Shown piece after piece: positions 28,435 through 37,880 of a stretch of 64,000 nt of DNA. Origin of the DNA: Paraburkholderia aromaticivorans (GTDB lineage Bacteria; Pseudomonadota; Gammaproteobacteria; Burkholderiales; Burkholderiaceae); contig NZ_CP022992.1 of assembly GCF_002278075.1 (NCBI RefSeq), positions 425,417 through 489,416 of the forward strand, in the 5' to 3' direction. The stretch's first letter is position 1. The number at the start of each line of letters is the position of its first letter. A program made the position numbers and the translations under genes. A model generated the notes under the pieces. It was not told the DNA's origin. It made no database searches and saw only the letters and a program-made list of their open reading frames with translations.

Positions 28435-29892
28435 ATGACGCGTCTGGTGGTGGGGCCGTTCAACCGGGTCGAGGGCGACCTCGAGGTTCAGCTCGAGGTC
28501 AGCGACGGCCAGGTCAGTTCTGCGCGCGTGAACGCAACCATGTATCGGGGTTTCGAACAGATCCTGCAGGGGCGTCATCCGTTCGATGCGCTGGTCTATG
28601 CGCCGCGCGTGTGCGGTATCTGCTCGGTATCGCAGTCGGTCGCCGCGAGTCGCGCGCTGGCCGAATTGTGCGGTGTCACCCCGCCCGATAACGGTATGCT
28701 CGCGATCAACCTGATGGCGGCGACCGAAAACCTGGCCGACCACCTGTCGCATTTCTATTTGTTCTTCATGCCCGATTTCACGCGTCCGGTCTATGCCGGG
28801 CGGCGCTGGCATGCCGATGCCGTTGAACATCTGGCCGCGCAACATGGAGGGCATCAGCGGCTCGCGATCGCGGCGCGTCAGCGCTGGTTCACCTTGATGG
28901 GCACGCTCGGCGGTAAGTGGCCGCATACCGAGTCGGTACAGCCGGGCGGTTCGTCGCGCGCGATCGAGCCGGCTGAGCAGATCCGGCTGCTGGCCAGTAT
29001 CCGGGAATTCCGCCGGTTTCTCGAGAAGACCCTGTTTGCCGCGCCGCTTGAGCAGTTTGCCGGTCTGAACCGCGAAGCCGAACTGTGGGCCTGGCATGAC
29101 TGCGCGCCAGCCGATGGCGATGTGCGCCGCTTCCTTGCGATCGTGCAGGATCTCGGGCTCGACCGGCTGGGCCGGGGGCCCGGCGTTTATCTGTCGTACG
29201 GTGCCTATCCGCGGGCCGGCGGCGGGTTTCATTTTGCACGCGGGGTGTGGCGCAGCGCGCAGACGCGCCTCGATGCATTCGATCTTGCCGCGATCCGCGA
29301 GGATGTGACCCATACCTGGCTCACGGGCGACGGAACCGCGAGACATCCGGCCGAAGGGCTGACGATACCCGAGCCCGACAAACCCGGTGCCTACACCTGG
29401 AACAAGGCGCCGCGGCTGGCCGGCGAGGTGGTCGAAACCGGAGCGCTGGCCCGTCAGCTTGCCGACGCACATCCGTTGATCCGGGATGCGGTGACGCGTT
29501 GCGGCGGTACGGTGTACACGCGGGTGCTTGCTCGGCTGCTCGAACTCGCGAGAGTGGTGCCATTGATGGAGAGCTGGATTCAGGCCTTGCAACCCGGCGA
29601 ACCATACTGGCTGCCAGTGGACCTACCCGAACGTGGCATCGGCGCAGGGCTTACCGAGGCGGCTCGCGGCAGCCTCGGCCATTGGCTCACGGTGCGCGAT
29701 GGCCGCATCGAAAACTATCAGATCGTCGCGCCGACTTCCTGGAACTTCTCCCCGCGCGATGATGCGGGGCGGCCAGGTGCGCTTGAGGGGGCGCTCGAAG
29801 GTGTGCCGGTTGGCGCGAACGAAACGGTGCCGGTCGCCGTTCAGCACGTGGTGCGCTCGTTCGACCCGTGCATGGTCTGCACGGTGCATTGA
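28435..29892 (+). CDS. hoxC: Regulatory (H2-sensing) hydrogenase large subunit
   Basis: NiFe subunit of the H2 sensor (HupV family), 485 residues. Ni ligands are Cys60 and Cys63 (RVCGICS) and the C-terminal DPCMVC. The protein ends at the conserved His (DPCMVCTVH-stop), so there is no cleavable tail and no protease is needed, as in known sensor hydrogenases. Ile62 and Phe110, the two bulky residues that narrow the gas channel and protect the C. necator sensor from oxygen, are both present. AGGTAGGAGC precedes the ATG. Confidence 0.95.
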   Translation: MTRLVVGPFNRVEGDLEVQLEVSDGQVSSARVNATMYRGFEQILQGRHPFDALVYAPRVCGICSVSQSVAASRALAELCGVTPPDNGMLAINLMAATENLADHLSHFYLFFMPDFTRPVYAGRRWHADAVEHLAAQHGGHQRLAIAARQRWFTLMGTLGGKWPHTESVQPGGSSRAIEPAEQIRLLASIREFRRFLEKTLFAAPLEQFAGLNREAELWAWHDCAPADGDVRRFLAIVQDLGLDRLGRGPGVYLSYGAYPRAGGGFHFARGVWRSAQTRLDAFDLAAIREDVTHTWLTGDGTARHPAEGLTIPEPDKPGAYTWNKAPRLAGEVVETGALARQLADAHPLIRDAVTRCGGTVYTRVLARLLELARVVPLMESWIQALQPGEPYWLPVDLPERGIGAGLTEAARGSLGHWLTVRDGRIENYQIVAPTSWNFSPRDDAGRPGALEGALEGVPVGANETVPVAVQHVVRSFDPCMVCTVH

Positions 29893-29894
29893 CC

Positions 29895-31310
29895 ATGCCA
29901 AACAAGCGAGCCGCTAACCGGCACCCTCCTAAGCATGCCGCCAGCGACCTGGGCGCCATGGTGCCGGCCGAGCCCGAAGGTATCGACGATACGGCCTGGC
30001 TTGGCGTGATCCATAAGATGGACGAGGTCTATGCGCAGTTGGTGCGCGATGAAATTGCGCTCGAGGAGAAGAACAGCGAACTCGAGCAATCGCAGCAGTT
30101 CATCTTCAGCGTGCTGTCGTCGATGTCGGACGTCCTGATCGCGTGCAATTGCAAGGGCGAGATCCAGCAGACCAACGATGCATTGTGCCAATTGGTGCAG
30201 ATGGCAGACAAGCAATTGCGGGGTCAATCGATCTACACGCTGCTGGCCGATGATCAGAGCGCCGCGAAGGTACGCAGTGTGATCGGGAGCGGCGCGCGAA
30301 CCGCGGCGGGCCATGTGGTCGAGCTGAACCTCGCCGATGCGGCGGGCAGGGCGGTACCTGCCGAGGTCAGCTGCACGCCGCGTCTCGGACCGCGTGGCAG
30401 ATGCGTCGGTTATGTATTCGTGGGGCGGCCGATGGGCGAGCTCAAGGCGGCTTACCATCAGCTGCGCGAAGCCCACGAGGAATTGAAACAGACCCAGCAG
30501 CAGCTGCTGCATGCAGAAAAGCTTGCTTCGATGGGGCGACTAGTGGCAGGTATTGCTCACGAGCTGAATAACCCGATCAGTTTCGTGCTCGGCAATCTGC
30601 ACGCGCTGAAACGCTATAGCGAACGCCTGGCGATCCATGTGGAAGCGCTGCAGGAGGGCCATGACGCGGCCGCGCTCGAGCAGCAACGCCGTGACCTGCG
30701 GATCGACCATATCCTTGAGGACCTGCCTTCGCTGATCGATGCGACGCTGCAAGGCGCGCAACGTACCGCCGATGTTGTGCAGGGGCTCAAGCGCTTCTCG
30801 GCGGTCGACCGTGACGAACACCGGCGCTTCGATCTGAACGACGTGATCGAGCGCGCGGTCCTGTGGGTCACGCGCGGCACCGCGCCGGCGTTCGACGTGC
30901 AGTGCGAGTTGCTGCCTGCGTGTTATGTGATGGGTAGCAGCGGGCAGATGCTGCAGGTCATCATGAATCTGATCCAGAATGCCTACGATGCTGCCTCGTG
31001 CAAGAACGTGCGTGCGCCGATGCTGGCGATTCGCGCGCAGCACGCCGATGGTCGCGTGGTGCTGAGCTTTCACGATAACGGCCCCGGTATCGCCGATGAA
31101 CATCTGGCCCACGTGTTCGATCCGTTTTTTAGCACCAAGCCAGTCGGCAAGGGTACCGGGCTCGGGCTGTCGATCAGCTACGGGATCGTCGAGCGGCATG
31201 GCGGCCATCTAGCGGCGCGCAACCATCCGGACGGCGGCGGCGAATTCTTGCTCGAGCTGCCTCTGGCGGACAGCGACTCGCGCGATTTGCGCGAGCTGGG
31301 CAAGCAGTAG
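29895..31310 (+). CDS. hoxJ: Histidine kinase of the H2-signalling system
   Basis: A 471-residue soluble kinase. It has an N-terminal helical region (30-65), a PAS domain (about 66-180) that receives the signal from HoxBC, a coiled coil (185-212), a dimerisation H-box with His222 ([12 protein letters not shown]), an N-box (NLIQNAYDA) and glycine boxes DNGPGIA and [11 protein letters not shown]. All ATP-site glycines are intact. In C. necator H16 the kinase is silent because of a Gly-to-Ser change at residue 422; no such change is seen here. It starts 2 bases after the hoxC stop. Confidence 0.93.
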   Translation: MPNKRAANRHPPKHAASDLGAMVPAEPEGIDDTAWLGVIHKMDEVYAQLVRDEIALEEKNSELEQSQQFIFSVLSSMSDVLIACNCKGEIQQTNDALCQLVQMADKQLRGQSIYTLLADDQSAAKVRSVIGSGARTAAGHVVELNLADAAGRAVPAEVSCTPRLGPRGRCVGYVFVGRPMGELKAAYHQLREAHEELKQTQQQLLHAEKLASMGRLVAGIAHELNNPISFVLGNLHALKRYSERLAIHVEALQEGHDAAALEQQRRDLRIDHILEDLPSLIDATLQGAQRTADVVQGLKRFSAVDRDEHRRFDLNDVIERAVLWVTRGTAPAFDVQCELLPACYVMGSSGQMLQVIMNLIQNAYDAASCKNVRAPMLAIRAQHADGRVVLSFHDNGPGIADEHLAHVFDPFFSTKPVGKGTGLGLSISYGIVERHGGHLAARNHPDGGGEFLLELPLADSDSRDLRELGKQ

Positions 31311-31316
31311 GAGCGG

Positions 31317-32372
31317 TTACGAACTAACGTCCGGTTCGTCGAAGCGTTTCCAGCGGTACACGGCGGCCGAGCATAGCCAGATGACGACGAATACCCCGAT
31401 GATCACATAGCCGATCATGCCGAAGTTGTCGTTGAGGCTGCCGATCAGATCCCAGAACCGGCCGGAGAGTTGCAACTGGTCGCCGATCAGACCGAGGCCT
31501 TCGATGCCGCCGACGATAAGCGCAACCACGACCGAAATGGTGGTAATCGTGATGTTGTAGTAAAGCTTGCGGACCGGTTTGACGAAGGCCCAGCCATACG
31601 CGCCCAGCATCAGGATGCTGACGGTCGTGTCGGTCAGCGTCATGCCTGCTGTGAACAGCACGGGAAACACAAGGATCGACCAGATCGGCAGGCCTTGCGC
31701 GGCACTTGCAGCAGAAATGCCGAGCAGTCCGACCTCGGTTGCGGTATCGAAGCCGAGCGCGAACAGGAAGCCGAGCAGATACATGTGCCAACTGCGTGTG
31801 ATCAGGTGGAACAGCGGCTTGACGATGCGCGACAGGAAGCCTCGATTGGCCAGGAGCAGATCGAGATCTTCGTCGTTATAGGGTGAGCCGCGCCGGACCC
31901 GGCCGAAGGCGCGGACCGTCGACGCCAGAATCAGCAGGTTCATCACGGCAATCGCGAACAGGAAGAAGGTCGATACGAGGGTGCCGATGACGCCGCCAAT
32001 CTCCTGGAAGCCAGCCATGCGACTCTTCATGGCCAGCGCAGTGGCGGCGATGCCAACCGAGGCGAGCACGACGATCGTCGAGTGGCCGAGCGAGAAAAAC
32101 AGTCCGGCCGTGGTCGGGCGTTTTCCGGCTTGCATGAGCTTGCGCGTGACGTTGTCGATGGCAGCGATGTGATCGGCGTCGACTGCATGTCGCAAACCGA
32201 ATGACCAGGCCAGCAGGCTGGTGCCCATCAGCAGCGGGTAGTGGTGAAATGCGGCGAACGCCCAAAGCCAGGCACCGACATTGAATGCGATCAGCAGTGC
32301 ATAGAGGCCGCCGATCTTTTGCCGCAACGAGCCTGATGCGTTCCCAAACAATGCCTTGATCAGGTCAGTCAC
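31317..32372 (-). CDS. hoxN: High-affinity nickel permease (NiCoT family)
   Basis: A 351-residue, eight-segment inner-membrane nickel transporter that supplies hydrogenase maturation. The family signature RHAVDADHIAAIDN is in the second segment, and LGHSTIVVLAS is the next conserved block. The gene converges on hoxJ, with only 6 bases between the two stop codons. Its start faces hypF across a 217-base divergent region. Confidence 0.94.
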   Translation of the reverse strand: MTDLIKALFGNASGSLRQKIGGLYALLIAFNVGAWLWAFAAFHHYPLLMGTSLLAWSFGLRHAVDADHIAAIDNVTRKLMQAGKRPTTAGLFFSLGHSTIVVLASVGIAATALAMKSRMAGFQEIGGVIGTLVSTFFLFAIAVMNLLILASTVRAFGRVRRGSPYNDEDLDLLLANRGFLSRIVKPLFHLITRSWHMYLLGFLFALGFDTATEVGLLGISAASAAQGLPIWSILVFPVLFTAGMTLTDTTVSILMLGAYGWAFVKPVRKLYYNITITTISVVVALIVGGIEGLGLIGDQLQLSGRFWDLIGSLNDNFGMIGYVIIGVFVVIWLCSAAVYRWKRFDEPDVSS

Positions 32373-32523
32373 GGCTGGTCTCCAACTGTTTCGGTATGCG
32401 TAAGGTTTATCACTCTAGCCGCCGTGTTGCAGCGAGGTCATTTTGATTATATTACACGTTATAAAAAAACATCATGTTCAAAAGTGATGCGATACCATCG
32501 CCACGTCAAATGCAGGAGGAGTC
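32373..32523. other. Divergent control region between hoxN and the hypF leader
   Basis: AT-rich compared with the surrounding genes, with TTGATTATATTACACGTTATA-like promoter sequence. A dyad CATCA / TGATG is spaced by 10 bases near 32470-32490. It could drive hoxN leftward and hypF rightward. No assignable regulator site (NikR-like or otherwise) can be defended by eye. Confidence 0.4.
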
Positions 32524-32589
32524 ATGCGGCGCATTACGTCACGATCATCGCCAGTATTGTGCGGACGCGCCCGTAAAGTGGTTGCCTGA
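32524..32589 (+). CDS. 21-codon leader peptide upstream of hypF
   Basis: The best ribosome site in the region, AGGAGGAG, lies 3-5 bases before an ATG at 32524. That ATG opens a 21-codon frame (MRRITSRSS...VVA) ending in TGA directly abutting the hypF ATG (TGAATG). hypF itself has no ribosome site, so its translation is probably coupled to this small frame. The peptide is basic, with five arginines. Whether it works as a leader or only as a translational on-ramp is unknown. Confidence 0.5.
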   Translation: MRRITSRSSPVLCGRARKVVA

Positions 32590-34920
32590 ATGCTGAACGC
32601 AGCTCCGTATCATTCCGCGCGACTGCGGATCCGTGTAACCGGCGTGGTGCAGGGCGTCGGCTTCCGCCCGTTCGTGTATCGGCTGGCAACGACACGGCGC
32701 CTATGCGGCTGGGTGTTGAACGATCCCGACGGCGTATTGCTGGAAGTCGAAGGTGCTGCACACGTACTGTCTGATTTTGTCGCCGCGCTGCAATCGGAGT
32801 TGCCACCGCTGGCCCGGATCACGTCCTTGCAGTCCGAGGCCGTGACGCCATTGCGCGATGATGCCGAAAGCTTCGCGATTCGCGAAAGCAAGTACAGTGG
32901 CAGCCGGCTGGCGCTGATGCCGATCGATTCCTGCATGTGCGATGCGTGTCTTGCCGAGATGCGCGATCCGGCCAACCGGCGCTATCGCTATCCATTCATC
33001 AACTGCACGAATTGCGGGCCGCGCTATTCGTTGATCGACGCGATTCCGTATGATCGCGCGAATACGACGATGCGCGATTTTCCGATGTGTGCAGCGTGCG
33101 AGGCTGAATACAACGATCCGTCTAATCGGCGTTTCCATGCACAGCCCAATGCCTGTCCGGTATGCGGCCCGCAGCTCGCCTTGCACGATGCAGACGGCCG
33201 CCTGGCGGAGGGGGATGAAGCCATGGTCGCTACGCTCGAGGCGCTAGGCGCGGGGCTGACGGTCGCGGTCAAGAGCGTCGGCGGTTTCCATCTGGTTGTG
33301 GATGCGCGCAACCGCGCGGCAGTGGCACGTTTGCGCGAACGCAAGAGGCGTCCGTCGAAGCCGTTCGCGCTGATGGTTTCAAGCGTGAATGCAGTGCGCG
33401 AGTATGCCAGTTGTAGGGAGGACGAAGCACGATGGCTGACCTCGACTGGCCGGCCGATCGTACTGCTGCGCAAGCTCGATGGCGGCGATCTTGCCGACAA
33501 TATTGCCCCGCGCAATCCGAATCTGGGATTCATGCTGCCTTCGGCGCCGCTGCACGAGTTGCTGCTAGGCGATCCGGCATTGCCGGTACTGGTGATGACG
33601 AGCGGCAACGTATCGGGCCATCCGATTGCCTATCGCAACGAGGAGGCTCTGGCGCGGTTGTTCGAGGTGTGTGATCGGGTGTTACTGCACAACCGCGACA
33701 TCTCGGTCCGTATCGACGATTCCGTGGTCCGCTGCTCGAGTCATCCGGACCTGCCGGAGCCGCAGATCAGCTTTCTGCGGCGGGCACGCGGATTCGCGCC
33801 ATATTCGATCGAGACCGCTCAGCCGCTCGCGCCGGTACTGGCATATGGTGCCGAATTGAAGACGACGGTTGCACTGGCGGGACCGGGCCGCGTTTATGTC
33901 AGCCAGCATGTCGGCGATCTGAGCAATGACGAGACCTTGCGTTCGCATCAAGGGATCGCAGCACACCTTGCTGATCTGTATGCGCTTGCGCCCGAGTTGG
34001 CAGCATGTGACCTTCATCCCTCGTTTCATTCCACGCGGTTGGCGGCGCTTGCGTACGCGCGCTGTGAGCAGGTGCAGCATCATCATGCGCACATGGCGGC
34101 CTGCATGGCCGAAAACGGACTCGCCGGGCCGGCGATCGGCGTGATCTTCGATGGTACGGGTTACGGTCCGGACGGAACGATCTGGGGCGGCGAGTTCTTT
34201 GTGGGCGATGCGCTCGAGGTCAGGCGCACCGGCCATTTGCGCCCGCTGTCGCTGCTCGGTGGCGACAAGGCCGTGCGTGAGCCGGTGCGTACTGCGCTTG
34301 CGCTTGCGCTCGAATCGTTTGATGGCGATGTGGCTGTGCTGAGTCAGGTGCCGGTGCTCGCTGCACTGGAGAAGCAGGCGCGGCAGGTCTATACGAAGAT
34401 GTGGCAGAACCATATCAACGTCACGCGTGCGACCAGTATGGGACGCCTGTTCGATGGGGTAGCCGCACTGACTGGAATCTGCACGAAGGCGGAATATGAG
34501 GCGCAAGGGCCGATCGAACTCGAGGGATTACTCGGGCGCGATCTCGCGATGAGCGAGCCGTATGAGTATGGGACAGATGAGTCCGCTGACGTGGATTTCG
34601 AACTCGACTATCGGCCGCTCGTCCGGCAGATTGTTGCCGATGTCTCGGCCGGGGTTGCACCGGCAACGATCAGCCGGCGCTTTCATTCCACGTTAGTGCA
34701 TGCGATTGCCGCACTGTGCGGGCGTCTGCGCGATACGTATTCGCTGGATACCGTGGTGTTGAGCGGCGGCGTGTTCGTGAACGAGTTTCTGCTGGTGAAT
34801 TCGCTGCTCGAATTGCGGCGGACCGGGTTCGACGTTCACTGCCATCGCGAGGTGCCGACCAATGACGGTGGTATTGCGCTAGGACAGGTGGTTGTGGCGA
34901 GTGCGCGATGCCGCGAGTGA
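32590..34920 (+). CDS. hypF: Carbamoyltransferase HypF
   Basis: A 776-residue, full-length HypF that makes the carbamoyl-adenylate used to carbamoylate HypE, the source of the active-site cyanides. Domains in order: acylphosphatase (VTGVVQGVGFRPFVYRLA, 15-90), two Cys-rich zinc fingers (CMCDACL to CPVCG, 105-195), YrdC-like (200-390), and Kae1-like carbamoyl transferase with metal site QHHHAHMAA and GGVFVNEFL. It lies apart from hypABCDE at the far end of the island, with its own upstream region. Confidence 0.95.
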   Translation: MLNAAPYHSARLRIRVTGVVQGVGFRPFVYRLATTRRLCGWVLNDPDGVLLEVEGAAHVLSDFVAALQSELPPLARITSLQSEAVTPLRDDAESFAIRESKYSGSRLALMPIDSCMCDACLAEMRDPANRRYRYPFINCTNCGPRYSLIDAIPYDRANTTMRDFPMCAACEAEYNDPSNRRFHAQPNACPVCGPQLALHDADGRLAEGDEAMVATLEALGAGLTVAVKSVGGFHLVVDARNRAAVARLRERKRRPSKPFALMVSSVNAVREYASCREDEARWLTSTGRPIVLLRKLDGGDLADNIAPRNPNLGFMLPSAPLHELLLGDPALPVLVMTSGNVSGHPIAYRNEEALARLFEVCDRVLLHNRDISVRIDDSVVRCSSHPDLPEPQISFLRRARGFAPYSIETAQPLAPVLAYGAELKTTVALAGPGRVYVSQHVGDLSNDETLRSHQGIAAHLADLYALAPELAACDLHPSFHSTRLAALAYARCEQVQHHHAHMAACMAENGLAGPAIGVIFDGTGYGPDGTIWGGEFFVGDALEVRRTGHLRPLSLLGGDKAVREPVRTALALALESFDGDVAVLSQVPVLAALEKQARQVYTKMWQNHINVTRATSMGRLFDGVAALTGICTKAEYEAQGPIELEGLLGRDLAMSEPYEYGTDESADVDFELDYRPLVRQIVADVSAGVAPATISRRFHSTLVHAIAALCGRLRDTYSLDTVVLSGGVFVNEFLLVNSLLELRRTGFDVHCHREVPTNDGGIALGQVVVASARCRE

Positions 34921-35054
34921 CGAGATTAGCTTACCGTAAGTCAGTATGATTTTCCATGAGGCAGGGGCTGGCCTGGCGTGGGGTATTCAACGCGGGTTAG
35001 CATTGCTGCCAGAGCCGCATGGGTGGGCATGGGCCGGCACCCCTGCAGGCTCGG
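34921..35054. other. Junction at the right end of the hydrogenase island
   Basis: Short gap between hypF and an IS3 scrap. No gene or clear terminator is visible. Together with the IS3 and IS5 sequences that follow, it marks the edge of the hydrogenase module. Confidence 0.4.
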
Positions 35055-35287
35055 TGCGACGTGATGCTGGCAGCCGTCGAGCAGCGCTTCGGCACGACGC
35101 AGGCCGCGCAGCCCATCGAATGGCTCTCGGACAACGGCTCGACCTACATCGACCACCGCACGCGCAGCTTCGCCCGTGAGTTGGGTCTGGAGCCGTTGAC
35201 CACCCCCGTTCGCTCGCCGCAGAGCAACGGTCTGGCCGAGTCGTTCGTTAAAACGATGAAGCACGATTACGTTGCCTTTATGGATAA
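35055..35287 (+). pseudogene. Fragment of an IS2-type IS3 transposase (OrfB)
   Basis: Reads [23 protein letters not shown] (second catalytic Asp), [20 protein letters not shown] (catalytic Glu) and [12 protein letters not shown]. It stops there because an IS5 element follows. Both the N-terminal part and the C-terminal end are missing, so it is a relic. Confidence 0.8.
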
Positions 35288-36498
35288 GGCAATGCTGAAC
35301 AAGTCCACCATCGGCGAGGTTTAGCCGTTATAGATTGGTGGACGCGACCCGAGAAAGGAAAGCGACGATGAAGCAGCAGACGCTGGCGATGGCCGCCGAT
35401 CAAGGTGCGGGCTTCGAAACGAAGCGCAAACGTACGCGGCGGGACGAGTTTCTGGACACGATGAACCGGATCGTGCCGTGGTCGGCGTTGTGTGCGCTGG
35501 TCGAGCCGTACTACCCGAGGCGCGGCAACGGACGCCCGCCGATTGGCCTGGAGCGCAGGCTGCAGATTCACTTCATCCAGCATTGGTTCAATCTGGCCGA
35601 CCTCGCCTGTGAGGAAGCGCGGTACGACAGCACGAGCCTGCGCCGCTTCGTGGGCATCGACTTGGGCGGTGAAGCCATGCCGGATGCAACAACGATGCAC
35701 AAATTCCGGCACCTGCTCGAGAAGCACAAGCTCGGCGAGCAGATCTTTGCGGAGATGGGGCGGGTGCTGCAAGCCAGCGGCATGAAGCTCAATAGCGGCA
35801 CGATCGTCGATGCCACCCTGATCGGGGCATCGGGCTCGACGAAGAATGAACAGAAGGCGCGCGATCCCGAGATGCGTCAGACAAAGAAGAATGGCAATTG
35901 GCATTTCGGCATGAAGCTGCACATCGGGGTCGACAGTCGGAGCGGCCTGGCTCACAGCGCGGTGGTGACGGCGGCCAATGTCCACGACAAGCATGCGATA
36001 CCGCAACTGCTGCATGGGCAGGAGCAACGCGTCTACGGTGACAATGCCTACGCGAGTCAGAAGGCACTGATTCATGGGAAGGCCCCCAAAGCGCGCGACT
36101 TCACGAATCAGCGCACGCGTCGCAACGGCGTAGTCGACGAGGTGGCGCGCCGCAAGAACCGCAACAAGTCGAGGATCCGGGCCCGCGTCGAACACGTATT
36201 CGCCGTGGTCAAGCGGCTTTGGGGCTTCACGAAGGTACGCTATCGCGGGCTCGCGAAGAATGCGAACCGCGCCTTTGTCACCTTGGCGCTGGCCAATGTC
36301 TATCTGTGCCGCAGACACTTGCTGGCACAGGTACGCCCGTAACGGGCGAAAACCGGTCTCTTGGCCCGCTGGCAAGGGGCCGGGAGCATCGAGCGGCATC
36401 CAGTATGAACGAAAACGACCAGGAGACGCTTCGGTCATGATCAGTTTGCTTCGAACTCTTGACGACATCATGAATGCAACCCCTTGTTCAGCATTGCC
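35288..36498 (+). mobile_element. IS5-family element (1.2 kb)
   Basis: Inverted ends GGCAATGCTGAACAAG at 35288 and CTTGTTCAGCATTGCC ending at 36498, perfect over 16 bp. Flanking tetranucleotides are ATAA on the left and TTAA on the right, so the target duplication typical of the family (YTAR) is not perfect. It truncates an IS3 orfB fragment. The ends share the pattern GGnAAnGCTGA with the second IS5 element at 62.4 kb. Confidence 0.83.
35368..36342 (+). CDS. IS5-family transposase
   Basis: A 324-residue DDE transposase. The N-terminal domain reads VEPYYPRRGNGRPPIGLERR; catalytic Asp regions are in GTIVDATLIGASGSTKN and VYGDNAYAS; the DDE Glu and C-terminus are in RARVEHVFAVVKRLWGFTKV. ATG 35368 has GAAAGGAAAG upstream. 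An upstream in-frame start is not needed. It looks intact. Confidence 0.88.
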   Translation: MKQQTLAMAADQGAGFETKRKRTRRDEFLDTMNRIVPWSALCALVEPYYPRRGNGRPPIGLERRLQIHFIQHWFNLADLACEEARYDSTSLRRFVGIDLGGEAMPDATTMHKFRHLLEKHKLGEQIFAEMGRVLQASGMKLNSGTIVDATLIGASGSTKNEQKARDPEMRQTKKNGNWHFGMKLHIGVDSRSGLAHSAVVTAANVHDKHAIPQLLHGQEQRVYGDNAYASQKALIHGKAPKARDFTNQRTRRNGVVDEVARRKNRNKSRIRARVEHVFAVVKRLWGFTKVRYRGLAKNANRAFVTLALANVYLCRRHLLAQVRP

Positions 36499-36558
36499 TT
36501 AACGGTGTCCGACTGTCCTGACCTACAGGGTCAAACCTCAACCGCGCCCGCCTCTGCA

Positions 36559-37718
36559 TCAAAACCGTTTTTGCCAGGCCGCCGCCGCGTTGATCTGCGA
36601 GTGGGTCACCTTTATCGGCACGGAGGTGTTGGGCTGACTCGTGTTCGTCAAGGTCTTCTGCAATGCGAATGATATGCCAAGGTCGATCTTGCTGTTTTGG
36701 CTGAACGCATAAGAGACGCCGCCGGTCAGGGTCGTGGTCGGGATGGCGGGAATGACGGCCAACAGCATATTGTTGGGTATGGCTTCCTGCGCATAATGGA
36801 AGCCCGCACGGAACGCGAGGCTCGCGTTGTAGCGGTACTCCGCCCCCACGCCAAACACGTTGATGTCACGGTAGTTCTGCGGCAGCGACAGGTTCAGGTT
36901 CGCCCCCGTGCCCGACTGTACGAAGCTCACGTTGATGTCCTTGAACACGCTCGCGAGAAACACGCGCTGATAGTCGGCCGAAACGCTCCAGTGATCGTTG
37001 AACCGGTGGCTAATACCTGCCGTGAACTGCGCGGGCATTTCGAAGCTGTGGACCGTGATCTGACCGTCGAGCGGGATGTTTCCGGCAACGGAACTCACTG
37101 CCGACAACGTTGCATGGCCGCCCAGATCGCCAACGTGCGTCTTGAAGTTGTAGGCCAGGCCAAACACGGTGTCCGGCGTGAGGCGATACGTGAGGCCCAG
37201 CTTGCCGCCGATCCCCCAGGCATCGGCGCCTCCGCCCACGATTCCGTTATGCGCGAAGTTGATATACCCGCCCGACAGGCCTGGCACGCTGGCGAGCGCG
37301 GGCAGCAGCGTGCCCGACGCGCGGTGCTGGGCCGCGAGCGTACCGATCTGCGAGGCATCCAGCAGCATGCCGAGATTCAGCGAGGTCCAGACTGCGTCGA
37401 GCGAGCCGCCGACCGTCAGCTTGTCCGTGACGTCGTAAGACATGGCAAACGGAATGCGCAACACCAGGAGACGCGAAAAATTGTCGAAGCCGGTGTTGAT
37501 GCCGTTGGTGGTCGTGCGCGACAGAAAGCTGCTGCCGCCGTACTGCGTGCCGAGTCCCCCTCCCGCGAAGGCACCCACGCCGAATGCATACTTCCCGGCC
37601 CGATACACGAATGCGGCTTCGGGCGCGAAGTAGGGGCCGTTGTTGTTGCCGTGATTGCCCGAGCTTGCCGATTCGCCCGTCGCCATATCGGTGGTTTTGA
37701 TGTCGGGCATCACGACAT
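36559..37718 (-). pseudogene. FadL/TodX-like outer-membrane channel gene, 3' part
   Basis: C-terminal about 385 codons of an OmpP1/FadL-family beta-barrel that would import hydrophobic substrates such as aromatic hydrocarbons. Blocks such as HGNNNGPYFAPEAAFVYRAG, AYNFKTHVGDL, GISHRFNDHWSVSADYQRV and a terminal aromatic residue (WQKRF) are typical. The 5' part lies at 40262-40488, beyond an IS21-type insertion. Removing the element and one target copy restores FDVV-MPDIKTTD in frame. The nag cluster lies just upstream on the same strand, suggesting a role in naphthalene uptake. Confidence 0.88.
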
Positions 37719-37880
37719 TGGGCGGCGACAATTGTCTTGGCCGGTCGTTGACGATTGTTTTGGCCGGTGGTGAGGAGTTGGAGGCGGCGTAGCCGCCGGA
37801 GACGACGAACCACCGGCGGCGCCAGGTCGACGGGGCTTTAGGATGGGCTGATCGAAGCTTAAATAAAAAGCGGTCAGCTC

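Noticed and set aside
35284..36502. Target-site duplication for the first IS5 element
   Set aside because: Flanks ATAA and TTAA agree at only three of four positions, so a true duplication cannot be claimed.
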